DNA of 64,000 nucleotides from Conus ventricosus. Lineage: Eukaryota > Mollusca > Gastropoda > Neogastropoda > Conidae. The position numbers and the translations under genes are program-made. The notes under the pieces are model-generated. The model ran no database searches, was not told the origin of the DNA, and saw nothing but the letters and a program-made list of their open reading frames with translations. The stretch covers positions 84,888,824 to 84,952,823 of the forward strand of contig CM031611.1 of assembly GCA_018398815.1 (NCBI GenBank), read 5' to 3'. Positions 19,881-31,451 of this stretch are shown here, in pieces (within the stretch, counting starts at the first letter, position 1; each line of letters starts with the position of its first letter).

Positions 19881-21310
19881 TTTTGTTGCGCATAATTTTT
19901 GGCTGAAAAAAAAATGAAAAAAAATTTTTTAAAAAATTAAAAATTTTGGGGGGGGGGGGGGGGAATGGGGGGGGGGGGGGGGAAAGGGGTTGGGTTTGAA
20001 AAAAGAAAAAATTTTTTGGGTTTTTTTAAAAGGGGAAATTTGGGGGGAAATTTTAAATTTATGTTAAAAAAAGGGGTTTTTTACCTAAACCCCCAAAATG
20101 GCCCTTTCTATTTTCCCCTTGATACGATTAGAGAAAAGGGATTTAAGGGTCGCCTCAAGTCTTTTGAAAGGGGTTTTTCAAGTTTCAAAGATGCAAAACC
20201 CCCTTAAACAAAAAAGAGTGCTTCTCTTTTTTGCTGTTCCAAAACTTTTTATATCCCAACGGGTCCGTTAACTTTTTCCTCGCATGATTCAATTTGATGA
20301 GGGAAAAAAAATTTAAAGGCCAAGTGAATCAATTATTTTTAAAACCCATAGATTTTTCCCCTTAAAAGGGGGCTTTCCAGGAGTTCAAAGATCACGGTTT
20401 TAGTTGAAAGTTTTAAAACAAACAGTTATCTGAAAGGCTTTTCCCCCCCTTCCAGTACCCACAGAGAGCTGATTGAAAAATTCTCGCAAACAAAAAGGGT
20501 TAGAAGACTCCCCTCATTTCCCTACGTCGATAAAATTAATGAAGAATTTAAAGGGCTAAAAACCCGTCCCAAACAAAACAAAAAAAAACAATAAAGAGGT
20601 TTAAAGGGTCCAGTACACCCAGCAAAAAATATTACCGTTTGGCTTGAAAGTAAGGTACCTTTATTTTCCGGGGGGAACAGAAGGGGGCACTCCATCAAAG
20701 GGGAAAAAGATCCATTTGGAGTGTTATCCATATGAAAAAAAAAGAATTTTGGAAAAAAAAAATCCCCCTGGATTATTTTGAGAAACTGAAAACAACCCAA
20801 AAAACCCGCTCCCCCAAAGGGTCTTTTTGGGAAAAAGAATTTCAGATAATCCCCCCCGACCAGGTTTCCAGTTGCTTAGTTTTAAATTTTCGTAAAATTT
20901 ATTTGATTTTAAAAAGGAACTCGAAAGGGAAATGCAGAACGAAACAAAAAGGTTAAAAAGGGAAAAGACCTTTAAAAGTTTTGGGAACATTTGATTTCGT
21001 GTAATGCTATTAGGGGAACATTTTCGAGGATTTTTTCAATGCATTTCCCCCCCCAAATCATTCCCCGATCACCTACAAAAAAAACCCCCCAAAATTTGGA
21101 AAAAAAATATTTGAAAAATAAAAAAAAATTTTTAACGCATCAAGCAAACATGAGAAAAAATTTAAATGGAATTTGGGTGAAGATAAATTGATCTTATAAA
21201 AAAAGGGTTTAGAAAAATATTTTAAACCCGAAGAATTTTTACAATTATTCATTTTCCCCCATGGGCCCCATTGATATGAAAACTCTGGATTAAAAAACAC
21301 CCGTTTTGTG
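19770..21310. other. Unreadable homopolymer-rich segment inside Maverick B
   Basis: Long G, A and T runs (for example G17 around 19,947 and again at 19,966) and stretched homopolymers everywhere. By comparison with copies A and C the next gene after g9 should be the integrase; a protease could also lie here. The frame at 20,061-20,207 (FYLNPQNGPFYF) hints at a coding region but no catalytic motif can be trusted. Confidence 0.7.
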
Positions 21311-21314
21311 TTTG

Positions 21315-24300
21315 TTTATCTAATTGGGCTTCTTGTTCAACTGTTTGTTTAATCTCATGAGTTAGATCGCAGTTTTAAAGTTGTCATGATGAAAAGTCTT
21401 ATTGTCAAACAATGCTTCTTTGTAGTTGTCATGTGATATGCTCGACTGCACAACACTGCGAGATATTCCTTTTGCTTTCTTAATGGTTTTCTCTTGGCTC
21501 GAAATACTGTACATTTTTTACCTTAACCCCACATACTCCTTGATCACCTTTCCAGATAATTCATCCTTCATCTTTCCTAAAACCTTCTTATTAGTAATTG
21601 AATGTAAAGGCGACTCTTTAGGGTAATCGGACGTGTCATACCATCCACTCGCTCCTTTAGCTACTTCGATTTCCATGTCTTTATAGATGTCTTCAGTAGG
21701 GATATCTATAACAAAACTATCAGTATCTGTGTAAAGTACTCTGGACTCTGGATACGAGGGTTTAAAGTAGTCATAAAGAAATTCTAACATCAAAAGCTTT
21801 GATAATTCTAAAACGGTAAACCCAATAAATACAGGTTTGTCCAATTTGACTTTCTTTTTTTTTCATCGTTATACCAAAAAGCTGATCATGAAATCTTCTA
21901 AAGTCCTGATAATTTGGTTTTGAAGTCAGCTTAATTGCTTCATTCTCTTTGGTGACCAATCTAACATCTTTGCGCTTGTGCGGATTCTCCATAGTCTTTC
22001 CAAAACAGCTGTTGTTCATCAGCTTGAAAAAGTCTTTTTCTGAAGCATCTGTGGATTTGGTTCTAAGATCAGTGTTCTTCATGATGTATGGTTTCATGAA
22101 CTGTTCTTGATCAAAAACAATTATACGATGAACAGCTTTCAACTTCAAACCATGTCTTAAATAAAATTGTAGAAGTCTGTAATGACAGACATAATTTTTT
22201 TTGCCTCGAAGATTAGGCACAAGTTTAGGCGGCTCTCTTGGATTCGTCTTTAGGCTTTCTGCTGCTAATGGATAGTCATTATGCAGGTCATGGAGTTCAT
22301 GAGGATATTCTAAATCAACTTCTAGAATAAGACCTCTTTTACGATCAGCTGTAAGAGTATGCAGATGTTCTAACAATTCTTGAATGTTTTTAATACCACC
22401 AGTGTACATTTTAAAGTTGCGTAATGGAAGTGATTGCGCCATTGCCCAACCATACAGATTGTTTGCGTCTAAATACATGAGATAGTTAGACCTTTTACTC
22501 GGATCATAGTCGTCTAAGTATTTGTTGTTTGCTTTACAGTAATGGTGCGACGCCATACTAATTCCCCCCGCAATCCGTTTTCAATCATCTGAAGCATTGG
22601 TAAATCTGACAATAAATCAATCTGTACTCCAGTAAACTTTAAGAAAGCATCCCAACTCATCCCGGGCGCAGAAATATAATGCGCAGGATCCAAACTGTAA
22701 TGTTTCATGCAGGTCTTTCTGTAATTTTCAAAGACGTCCGCCAACAAACATACATCGGCCATCAAGTAGGAGTCATGATAGTCTCCCATCGTTTTACAAT
22801 CTAACTTCTGCCACGCATCTTGAGCATGTTGGTAATCGGAATCACTGATGTCCTTTCCTCTAAGACTAGAAAAGAACGCGCCTTTAGGTGGAAGTGTATC
22901 TTCGTCAAACCTTTCCCAACTGTTCATGTATTCATAAGGGTAAACGCCCTTTCTAACGAGACTTGGGTCAAAATATTCTTCCGTTATTGGGCAGGACTTT
23001 AAGTACATAGCCAGCGACTCTAATGAACCCATCATGTGTTGCATAGAGTCATAAAAAGACATGTTATTTAAAGTGAAACACATGTACTTTTCTGATGACT
23101 GTGCAATGCATGCTACCCTGAAGGCATCGTCCACTGCTTTCATTATAAGGTGAGAGTCATAACCTCGCAAGTTATGAAAGAATATAGGCAGCTTCCATGT
23201 CTTTGGTTCAAACTTTAGTTGAAGATTGCATTTGTTATGCGCTGCTCCTCTAAACCTTCCACTAATGTGATCATGGTCTCTTACTGTCGGATTTGTTGCT
23301 TCTTCACTGAGTTCTAAACCACAAATTCAACAATGTGTGGCTGAGTCATACTGTTTCTTGGTCTTCAGGCGTCATTATGATTTCAGATAAGTTTAGATTA
23401 TTAGAACAGTCATTACGCACTTGCTGCATGCGTTCTAAGAAGTATTCTGCAGCATTAGGCCCTCTATATAATTCTGGCTTTGAATGAACGCCATCCGACC
23501 TGACAATAACGAAGGCAAATGAACAAATCTGGTGATTACTCATTAAGACTGTTTTTCGAAGTTTTTGTGGTGCTGGCCCTTCATAAGGAACAATAAGCGA
23601 TTCGAAGTCTGCGTAAACAACATATGGAGAATTTTGCAGTTTTTTCCAGTTCTTAGAACTAACTTTAGATCCGGGCGGGGGTGTAATTAGTTCTGTATTA
23701 CAGTCAACTGGGCTACTACAATGTTTTTATGTTCGCTTGCGGCTTGAGCAGATGGAATTCTTGTTAAACATTTTCTACAGAATTCTTGTTTATGTTCATG
23801 CTTTGAAGTATGTGTCAATAATCTACTCATTGTGCGTATCAATGTGTAATGCGGTACCCCCGCTGGTGAAAACATCAGTAGTAAGTCAACATGATTTTTG
23901 TCTGGATCACCTATTGTTGGGCTGTTCTTGGACACTTTAATGGGTAGTAGATTTGTTTCTTCATCCCATGTGTATACATTAACAGTTATTGGTTTGTTTT
24001 GTTCTTCAAACTGATCAATGGAATCCACGCTAACAGGAAAGGATATTCCACTAAAGTTAAGATCATTGATGTAAGGGTGATAGTTAGACACTCTCTCTGC
24101 GTTTTTGCGGATATAATGCAGCCTTGCGAGAACACACCACATGAAACATTTGTTGTCTGAATAATTCTTTATGTTTAGAACTGCTTTTTTGCGACTAATG
24201 CTGGAGGTAGTGGAATGTAAGACCTGCCTACAATCGGTGCATACTTAGCCTGTTTTAATCTGATCTCTAAGACTTCGCCCTCTGACCAACCAGAGCCTCT

Positions 24301-24639
24301 CATTTTGGCTTCTTCGGCGGCCACATCAAACTGTGTAAGCAGCTGGTCTGCCCAACCGGGTGTTAAGTCATTATGAGAAAGAATAGCCTGTTGTTTAGTT
24401 GAGACCCAGACTTCTAGATTTTCTTCATTTATTGTTACATAGTCGATTAAAACAGCTAACATTACTTTAACTGGCGGGTCTATTGTTAGTTTACTTGGAA
24501 CTTGAGAAATAGCATACACAACACTTGCCTGTACGCTTGCTGGATTAATGACTTCTAAATCAATATCATTTAGTGCTCTTGATAAATCTTCTTGCATTGC
24601 TTCAAAGAATTCGTCTGGACCTTCATATAACTTATCCAT
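21315..24639 (-). pseudogene. Protein-primed family B DNA polymerase of Maverick B (near complete, frameshifted)
   Basis: About 1,100 codons, start MDKLYEGPDEFFEAMQEDL at 24,639. An N-terminal domain of about 150 residues is followed by KCFMWCVLARLHY, a CRKCLTRIP motif (about 23,780), and ExoI DFES-type (about 23,600). ExoII is in LRGYDSHLIMK (about 23,160) and ExoIII in YLMADVCLLADVF (about 22,750). Then come Pol A YLDANNLYGWAMAQ (about 22,470), Pol B NNSCFGKTMEN (about 22,000) and Pol [12 protein letters not shown] (about 21,730). All catalytic aspartates are visible. Frame changes occur near 24,150, 23,690, 23,340, 22,540 and 21,860, the last in a T9 run, so some may be sequence errors. 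It replicates the linear element using a terminal protein primer. Confidence 0.93.
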
Positions 24640-24690
24640 GCTGAGTTTCTTTTCTAACTCAAAATATTTATTTAAATTAAAAAAAAATAC

Positions 24691-25388
24691 TTAATCAGAA
24701 TCAATATCGATGGTCTTTTTGTGTTTAGACTCATAAACTAAAGTATAAACGCCCTTTGGGGTTGTTAATGTGAGCTGTTTAGAACAGAGTTTAATGTTTC
24801 GTTTACTTTTTTAAACATTCCTTTTTTGTCTCTCGGGGTCTGGCTGTTGAGAAAAACTTGTCCTCGCCTTTCTTTGAAGATCAAACTTTTGTCTTTTATA
24901 GTCATCAAAATCGGCCTGTAAACGACTAAATTCTTCATCCGTGATGTTTGAGTCAGCTAGCGCTTATTTATAATCAGCTTGAAGGAACTAAGTTTAGCTG
25001 TTATTAGTTGAACCATAGCTGTGTGCTTTTGGAGTTTAGTTTTTATTTTTTTGCTAGCAGCACCTACGGCTAATGAACATAGGCCAAGAGCTAAAGACAA
25101 ACCACCTAGAGGTAAAGCTGCAGGTGCACCTACGCCTGTTGCTAAGAGACCAACACTCGTTCCTGCTGATAGTGCACTCAAAGTCGATGCTCCAGTATTA
25201 ACATATGTAACAGCATTAAAGGCAGCAGAATACCTTCGTCTGGTTTTGCTGTATTTTGAAAGGTCCTGCTCTAGTTTTTGTTGCATTTGTGTAATGTTGG
25301 TTAATCTAAAGGTTTTTATGCCGGGGGTTATCTCTTCTCTCGGCGACTCTGGCGCTGTGGGTACATTTGGATAAACTTGAACAGACAT
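24691..25388 (-). pseudogene. Protein g7, hydrophobic hairpin protein (copy B), nearly intact
   Basis: Begins MSVQVYPNVPTAPESPREE. A short coiled-coil (MQQKLEQDLSKYSKTRRRY) precedes two long Ala/Gly/Leu-rich hydrophobic segments (residues 65-115). A basic stretch and a C-terminal ITDEEFSRLQADFDDY helix follow, ending at 24,691. One stop at about 24,960 and another frame change near 24,820 separate the pieces. It lies between the polymerase and the candidate capsid gene, same direction. The hydrophobic hairpin suggests a membrane-interacting virion protein; this is inference. Confidence 0.7.
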
Positions 25389-25413
25389 GCTTTTTATAAA
25401 ATGAAAAAATAAT

Positions 25414-26679
25414 TTAGTAATGTATATTTTCTAATCTGTTATCTTGAATATTCAGCTGCGCATCATATATTAAAAACAAATACACATTAAGTGGTTTATC
25501 GGCTTCTTCTTCTTTATCAATTTGAATGTTTATTATGTCTCTGACAGTTCTCCCGCTTCCATGTAACTGATTATCCTCCGTTGACCTTAGGTCAATCCAT
25601 AAACCGTATTTCGTTGTTAAATAATGATCAAGTCTAACACTGTGAAGATGCAGATCTTTAGACACAAGGTCAACTGTCGGATTTCTACACCTCCCGCCTC
25701 CAAACAGTTTTCTTATTTCATCAAAATGCTGATAAGGTTTAAGCCCGCTAGCGTAGATTTGGTTAGGACTACCCTCAATTGTACATTGCACTTTTGTTAT
25801 TTTAGGATTAATAAAATTTTCAGTTTGTCTTTCGAATGGTCCTTCATCTTCACACAGCAATAAAATACCTTTAAAGCGATCTTGCTGTGGCACTAAAACT
25901 GAAATTCCATATAGTGTCTGCCCTGCTTTTAGGATATTTAGAATGATGAATCACTCTTTCGTAATATATTGCTAATTTTGACTGATATTGTTGCTGGATC
26001 AACCTCGCTAAGTCAGGTTGCTAACAACGTCAAACTCTAACGAGATGTCAGAAATGCTGTACTTTGCTTCGGTGTCTGATGATATGATAACACGTTTGTA
26101 TTCATTAAAAGTTAGTTCATATGACAATCTGTCTTTTAATGCTCCTTGAAAGTATGGGGCATGCGCTTTTAACAACTCAAAATCTAGGGGTATGAAAAAG
26201 CGATTTCCATACGCATAACTTACGGCTACAAACCTTTTGCCGTCTTTAGCGTTTGCGGCGCCTATTCTATGTTTTAGTGCTTCTTCATTTTCGATTCCTT
26301 GAAACGCAAGATCAGCCCTTTCAGTCGCGGTTAGCCATAGATCAGAATAGGTTAAAATATGTCTGCATTATGTAAAGAAAATATTCTGTCCCTCAAGTTT
26401 TATAGAAATTTTCTTAACGATTGCCCGCCCCAAATTCTGTACAACCGTCCTGTTTGGGTCTGTTGTTGAAGCGAGTTCTATTTTGAAAGTAAGACGTGCA
26501 GAGCCTGGCACAATCACTTCATCCGCTCCTAGGTCTGGAAATTTAACAGTAAGAATTTGATCCGCATCAATAGTAGATGGATTATTTGGAACAGTAATAT
26601 TCCGCTTATTTCCCTTCACGCCAAAGGGTTCTTTCAGCTTTCTATGCGGGTCAAGAATCGAGCCATATACTTGTAACAT
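25414..26679 (-). pseudogene. Candidate major capsid protein (copy B), frameshifted
   Basis: About 420 codons in three frames (26,679-26,368, about 26,365-25,930, 25,893-25,414). Starts MLQVYGSILDPHRK after GTTTTATAAAAA. Strand-like blocks include DQILTVKFPDLG, VPGSARLTFKIEL, YGNRFFIPLDFELLKAHAPY and YSISDISLEFDV, then LHGSGRTVRDI near the C-terminus. The pattern and context (beside the packaging ATPase in copies A and C) suit a double-jelly-roll major capsid protein, but the fold is not proven by eye. It is divergent from the coiled-coil gene. Confidence 0.65.
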
Positions 26680-26717
26680 TTTTTATAAAACAAAATAAAA
26701 AGTTAACTATTTAAAAC
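26680..26717. promoter_or_regulatory. Divergent AT-rich spacer, capsid/coiled-coil (copy B)
   Basis: 38 bp separate the two start codons. TTTTTTATAAAACAAAATAAAA on the capsid side and AACTATTTAAAAC on the other side fit the recurrent start-proximal motif of these elements. A bidirectional promoter is likely. Confidence 0.55.
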
Positions 26718-27905
26718 ATGGCAGGAATTGAAGATGAAGATTATGATGTTTTTGATCCTGGAGACGACATGAGTGAAACGGCTTCTTTGATACAGCATCG
26801 CTCAACGACCTCACTGTTGCATGAATTAACATTAAGTAAGGTTGACTCATTTTACAAAAGTCTAGGCCTAGAACCTCCCGATTTTCCTATTGATTTTGAT
26901 GTAGATAAAAAGGCCATTTGTATGTGAAAAACGATCAAGGAGAACCTGTTCAGCTTACAACTAGACGAGACCCATCAAAGTTTGTAAGCATGAATACAAT
27001 TAAACAAAGACTTAGGGTGGAGATCGAAATCGCCTTGGCTTTACTAAACCAGAATTAAATAGGGAGGCAGTTGCTAAACTTCAAAACACGCTACAGGAAC
27101 TCCCAACTGATATCCAAATACAAAACATGGAACTTCAAGATTTAAGTCAAACAGCGGGCGAAATAATAGAAGCAGAAACCAGTCTTTCAGAAGAAACAGC
27201 ATTAAAAACTTTACACGACTCACCGCTGCCCATGAGAGAAATAACGGCCCTTGATCATGCTTTGAGAAGCATCAGAGGTGAATTAACAAACAATTTAGCA
27301 AAACTGGGTGAAATAGATGAGCATATAAAAAGAGAAAAAGAAAAACTCGTTGAGGCTGATGACGCCAACTTAGGGCATGATATTAAAGAAAGAATAACCC
27401 AAAGACTAAAAGATCTTGAACAAGAGAGATCAGCAAGACTAGAAGCGTTGTCTACTAACCGAGAAGACTTACGAACTCAAGTGAGCAGAATAAGAGAAAC
27501 TATTCAAAGAATTTTATATGAAGACACAACGCTAGCAGAAAGAATAAGAACACTGTTTAGAGAGCAAGGAGTCACATTAGCAAGCGTTATAACAGCCTTA
27601 GGATTTGCAATAAGTACACCGGTGATGGCTATTACAGGCGGCGGTGGTACCGGGTCAGTGCCTCCATCGCCATCGCCACCATCTCCGCCTGATAAATCAT
27701 GGGTAAAAAAACAGCTTGATCATCTTGCGGGTTTATTAAAAAAATTAGCCAGTAAAGCCGTGGATGCTTTACCAGGTATATTAGGGGTGTCGTTAGCTGG
27801 CTTTTGTCTACTGCAAGCAAAGTAGTTGGCTTTATGGCCGAGCACTTATGGGCATTAGTTCTCTTAATAGTTGGGTTAATATTTAGTAAAATAAAGACCA
27901 AGTAA
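26718..27905 (+). pseudogene. Coiled-coil protein with C-terminal membrane tail (copy B)
   Basis: Starts MAGIEDEDYDVFDPGDDMSE (acidic). After frame changes near 26,925 and 27,055, 27,127-27,825 is open: a long Lys/Glu coiled-coil with IRGELTNNLAKLGE, the block TLAERIRTLFREQGVTLASV leading into a hydrophobic segment, a Gly/Pro-rich linker (PPSPSPPSPPDKS), an amphipathic LDHLAGLLKKLASKA helix, and, one frame further, a second hydrophobic tail to 27,905. A membrane-anchored structural protein is inferred. Its 3' end overlaps that of g2 by 30 bp. Confidence 0.75.
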
Positions 27906-29087
27906 TCCTAGGCCAGTTAATCCAAAAACAAGCGCTGTCTTTTCATATTCATGGTCATTATTTTTTTTGACTTCGTGGACTTCGTGTTCTTCAACGACCT
28001 TCGGGCTTTGGGCCACTGGGATTGGATGACTTATTCTTGGGTGTTTGTTTACTGCTTGTAATATTACTGGCTCAGAATTTATTTCGTTTTTTCCGACCTT
28101 CTGTTCATTGCCTGCCACAAGGATTTCATTGTTGTAGTTTATTATTGTTCCTATCTGGAGTCTGAGGTCAGAAGGTAGCATGTATAAACCAGCGCCAACA
28201 GCAAAGTCTACTTTCGATCTTGCGTATTGTAAAACATTTTGGTACCTTTTTATACTGAAGGCAAATCAACTGTAGAATTAATGGCGTCCTCTAAATTTGC
28301 TAAGTATTGTTTTTGTGCGTCAAAGCCAGTAGAAGGATCAGTTATGCTCGATCTCGTTTGTGCTTGCGAACCTAGCAAACACCAAACGTAAGTACGAATA
28401 GAGTCGTTTATTCGTTCTATTCCTGCTCTAGTTAGGCCCTTAGAAGTGTCTAAGATAAATGTTGTCCATGCTGTTTTATGCTCTTGCTCTATGGACCCGA
28501 GGTGAACAGCTGTGCCTGAAGAGAAAGATGTGTAAGGAGGATGCCAGTCATAGTTATACTTTCTGTGCACGCCCCAAAAATAAGGGGTGCCTAGACCATG
28601 ATTAAGATCCGACTTTTGTCTAAAGTCTGTCTTAACATTAATATTGAATTCGTTACAGATCCTTTCAAAAGCCTTCATGTCTATTCGGTTGCTGAATGGA
28701 TTAAACGGTTTGTCATTTGGTAATGGCGCTCGCAGTTCAGTCAAAATACGTCTGAAGGTGTAATAAAAATGAAATCTGTACACTGACCTCACCAAAGGAT
28801 TAGGATGATTTAGATGATCAGCATACGACACTCCACACCCAGTTGTTGCACAAAACACAGCAAAGTTTAACTGGTTCTGATAAAACTGCATCGGATGACT
28901 AAACCACACTTTCGCGATGTAGTCTTTTTAATAGGAGGGTTAAGATATCTGTTTAATGGAGTACTAACCTTTACTTGAAAGGTGTCAGTCTGGGTCACAG
29001 AAATGTCAAGAGTATCAGTTGTTATATTTTAAGATTGTAGTGCGGCCCAACAGAATATTTTGCATCAGTATATTTGAATGCACTCAT
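27876..29087 (-). pseudogene. Protein g2 (copy B)
   Basis: Starts MSAFKYTDAKYSVGPHYN. The main open part (28,250-28,909) contains MWFSHPMQFYQNQLNFAVF, CATTGCGVSYADHLN, RICNEFNINV and NDSIRTYVWCLLG. The C-terminal part (27,876-28,181) has a charged linker and a final membrane helix (ALVFGLTGLGLLGLY). Frame breaks lie near 28,235 and 28,950. Well conserved in all three copies, no enzymatic motif. A virion protein with a membrane anchor is inferred. Head-to-head with protein X, 19 bp between starts. Confidence 0.75.
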
Positions 29088-29106
29088 TTTTAATTTGTTT
29101 TAAAAA
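29088..29106. promoter_or_regulatory. 19-bp divergent spacer, g2/X (copy B)
   Basis: TTTTTAATTTGTTTTAAAA is all that separates the two start codons. Any promoter for these genes must be bidirectional or lie within the coding regions. Confidence 0.5.
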
Positions 29107-29791
29107 ATGTTTGTAACAATAACAACTCAAGACAGCCCTTCGTTTTTAGAACATGCTATTAATAACAATTGCGGAAGCAGAACGGTTGCGCTTCATGAAA
29201 TATTTTACAAAGTTGTATGGTTTAATATAATGAATCCAGGAAGAATAATAAGATTAAAAAAATTGACAAATCAGGGGCCATAGTTAGCCAGTTAACAATA
29301 CCTGATGGTTATTACGGGTTTTGCTCACTAAAAGAAGCAATGAGTAACTTTGACATTACTCTCAAACTTAACAATGCGAATCTGAAAACAATGTTATCAT
29401 TCAAACCTGAAGAAGTAGCTTACTATTTTGATAGAGAGCTAGCTAAAATGTTAGGCTTTGCAGCTGACAATCATAGATTTAGAGTTACACCAAACAAAAC
29501 TACTTATGAGGGGAAAGTCCGCTCAATCTTGCATTACATTCATTACTCTATGTTCATTTGGATGAGCTGAGCACTGATGAAAACTTATATGATGGAAGGC
29601 CCTCAACTGTTTTAAGAGCTCTTCCGTCAGGGAAAGCTACATATTGCGATTATGAAATTATACAATTCCCTAATTTACAGTTTAAAAGATTAGTTTGTGG
29701 GAGGGTCGGATCATTTAATATAAAAATCAAAGACAAAGCAGGAAAAGTTGTGAAATGTGATAACCTGCACATTGTTTTAGAAATAAAATAA
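29107..29791 (+). pseudogene. Protein X (copy B), two homopolymer frameshifts
   Basis: Starts MFVTITTQDSPSFLEHAI behind GTTTTAAAAA. Later blocks are IPDGYYGFCSLKEA, ELAKMLGFA and YDGRPSTVLRALPSG, ending LHIVLEIK. Frame breaks lie in an A7 run near 29,256 and near 29,540. About 228 codons. It belongs to the same family as 786-1,466 and 46,808-47,520. Directly followed by the MSRGP gene, 16 bp later. Function unknown. Confidence 0.7.
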
Positions 29792-29807
29792 TAAACTGTT
29801 CTAAAAC

Positions 29808-30665
29808 ATGTCGCGTGGGCCAGAAGAATCAGGAGTTACATTAGCGCCTGTGAGGTGTATAACTTTAGAATTAAAAGACCTTGCAGACGTTACAGACTTT
29901 GAACAAAATGGTGAGATAGGCACTTTGTATGGTTTTGAGTACACTAAAGATGGTGATTATAAACGCAAAGAGGTTGGCGACAACAAAAAGTTTCCTAAAC
30001 TAGAACAACTGCGCAATCTAGAAGCAAATAATGTTGGTCAGTATGAATATAAAATAGTTCGAAAACCTGACCTCAAATGGCACTTGGAACCATATTTAGA
30101 ATGGGAAATAAAATTTGAATTCATAAGCCCATTTACATTTTTTGACCGCCAAAAAAGTTTCAGAAAAGCATTCAACTCTGGCCCTTTACATGTAAGTCTT
30201 ATGCCGGACGACAATAGTCGGAAAGAAATTGAAATAAAGCCGTATGGGAATAAACAGTACATCCTCCACAGAAAAGAAACAGTTTTAAAGGACGCTTCTA
30301 CAAAATTACAGTTCTTTCCACAAATGAAATTAGATGATGCGTTCACAATGATATTTGAAATTTCTGTCTTAAAAGATGAGGCGAGGAATGGGGCTGTGGG
30401 CGTCAGTGACGTCCTTTTAAAAGGAATTCTAATTAGCTGGCAAAACTTAGACGTTGAAAAACTTAAAGTTACCATCGTCGTTCTTAACAATGGTGAGGAT
30501 ATTAAGGTCATAACAACAAGCAACAAAATCAATATTAGTCTAAATAGAAACAATCTTACAGAACTGAATTGGATTAATATTACACATTTAGATCTTATAG
30601 GTTTTTATTATACTGAACAAGTTTTGACAGAGAGCATGATAAAAACAATAACTGGATTAGATTAA
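29808..30665 (+). CDS. Intact 285-residue 'MSRGP' protein (copy B)
   Basis: Unbroken frame beginning MSRGPEESGVTLAPVRCITL and ending KTITGLD. Features are a charged N-terminus, ELKDLADVTDFE, a repeated pattern of predicted beta strands, and a C-terminal ITHLDLIGFYYTE block. No signal peptide or transmembrane helix. The same gene lies right after the ATPase in copies A and C, but here it precedes it. Conserved partner of the ATPase/capsid genes, so perhaps a minor capsid or assembly protein; I do not recognise the fold. Confidence 0.8.
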   Translation: MSRGPEESGVTLAPVRCITLELKDLADVTDFEQNGEIGTLYGFEYTKDGDYKRKEVGDNKKFPKLEQLRNLEANNVGQYEYKIVRKPDLKWHLEPYLEWEIKFEFISPFTFFDRQKSFRKAFNSGPLHVSLMPDDNSRKEIEIKPYGNKQYILHRKETVLKDASTKLQFFPQMKLDDAFTMIFEISVLKDEARNGAVGVSDVLLKGILISWQNLDVEKLKVTIVVLNNGEDIKVITTSNKINISLNRNNLTELNWINITHLDLIGFYYTEQVLTESMIKTITGLD

Positions 30666-30682
30666 ATTCTGTTATAAAAACT

Positions 30683-31228
30683 ATGGAGCAGTTAAACTTT
30701 ATGACAAAAACTCCTCATTGTTCATTAATTTGTGGGCAAACTGGTTGTGGGAAAACAATATTTATCCTAGACCTATTACAAACAGTTTATCGCTATAATT
30801 TTGATTATATTGTGATTTTCTGTCCAACACTTAAATGGAACAAAGCATATCATGATAGAAGGTTTATATGGACAGATGATGACATATTTTTAGTTGATCC
30901 TAGCAATAAACTGAGTGAGTGTCTAGAACACTTTAATAAATTGTTTGAAGGAATGCAGACACTATTTATTATAGATGACTGTTCAGCAGAAAGAGACATA
31001 GTTAAAAAAAGAAACACTTTATCAAAACTGGCTTTCAGTGGAAGACATGCTGGGATAAGTGTGTGGATTTTATGCCAAAAATATAACTCCGTTTTAAAAG
31101 ACTTTAGAGAACAGTTAAAGACTGTAGTTTTATTTCACATGAAAGACAGAGACTCATTTGACGAATGTCTGCGTGAAAATGATGTTATGAGAATGATCAG
31201 GAAAAACATAGGATTAAGCAAAAACTGA
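30683..31228 (+). CDS. A32/FtsK-like genome-packaging ATPase (copy B), intact
   Basis: 181 residues, start MEQLNFMTKTPHCSLICG after CTGTTATAAAAACT, 17 bp behind the MSRGP gene. Walker A GQTGCGKT (residues 18-25), Walker B LFIIDDCS (about 94-101), and a conserved LAFSGRHAGISVWILCQ segment that fits the region between Walker B and the arginine finger. This family (poxvirus A32, Polinton ATPase) powers DNA packaging into capsids. It is slightly shorter than the copy A/C version, which has an extra C-terminal tail. It is the last gene before the right TIR. Confidence 0.9.
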   Translation: MEQLNFMTKTPHCSLICGQTGCGKTIFILDLLQTVYRYNFDYIVIFCPTLKWNKAYHDRRFIWTDDDIFLVDPSNKLSECLEHFNKLFEGMQTLFIIDDCSAERDIVKKRNTLSKLAFSGRHAGISVWILCQKYNSVLKDFREQLKTVVLFHMKDRDSFDECLRENDVMRMIRKNIGLSKN

Positions 31229-31283
31229 AATCTGAAAAGATTTGTAAATTAGTATTGAAAACGGATAATCCTACACAGTATGC

Positions 31284-31450
31284 ATGTTTGTAGGGTCGTT
31301 ATTTTTTTGGTTATTAAAGTCATGCTTAGCAGAGAACTATAATATGCCGCTTTTGGATTCGCCCGGGTGAGCCCCGGGCCAAGGCCCGGGTGAGGGTTTA
31401 CTAGGAGAGAACTATAATATGCCGCTTTTGGAGTCGCCCCGGTCGAAAAC
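31284..31450. repeat. Internal remnant of a Maverick terminus (right end of copy B)
   Basis: TTTGTAGGGTCGTTATTTTT through AGAGAACTATAATATGCCGC repeats the sequence found at 31,985-32,050 at the true end. Two further copies of the 20-mer start at 31,331 and 31,406, with a palindromic GC core (CCCGGGCCAAGGCCCGGG) between them. It looks like half of a second terminal hairpin left inside the element. Confidence 0.8.
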
Positions 31451-31451
31451 A

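Noticed and set aside
30038..30553. 171-codon minus-strand frame
   Set aside because: Shadow of the intact MSRGP gene on the opposite strand.
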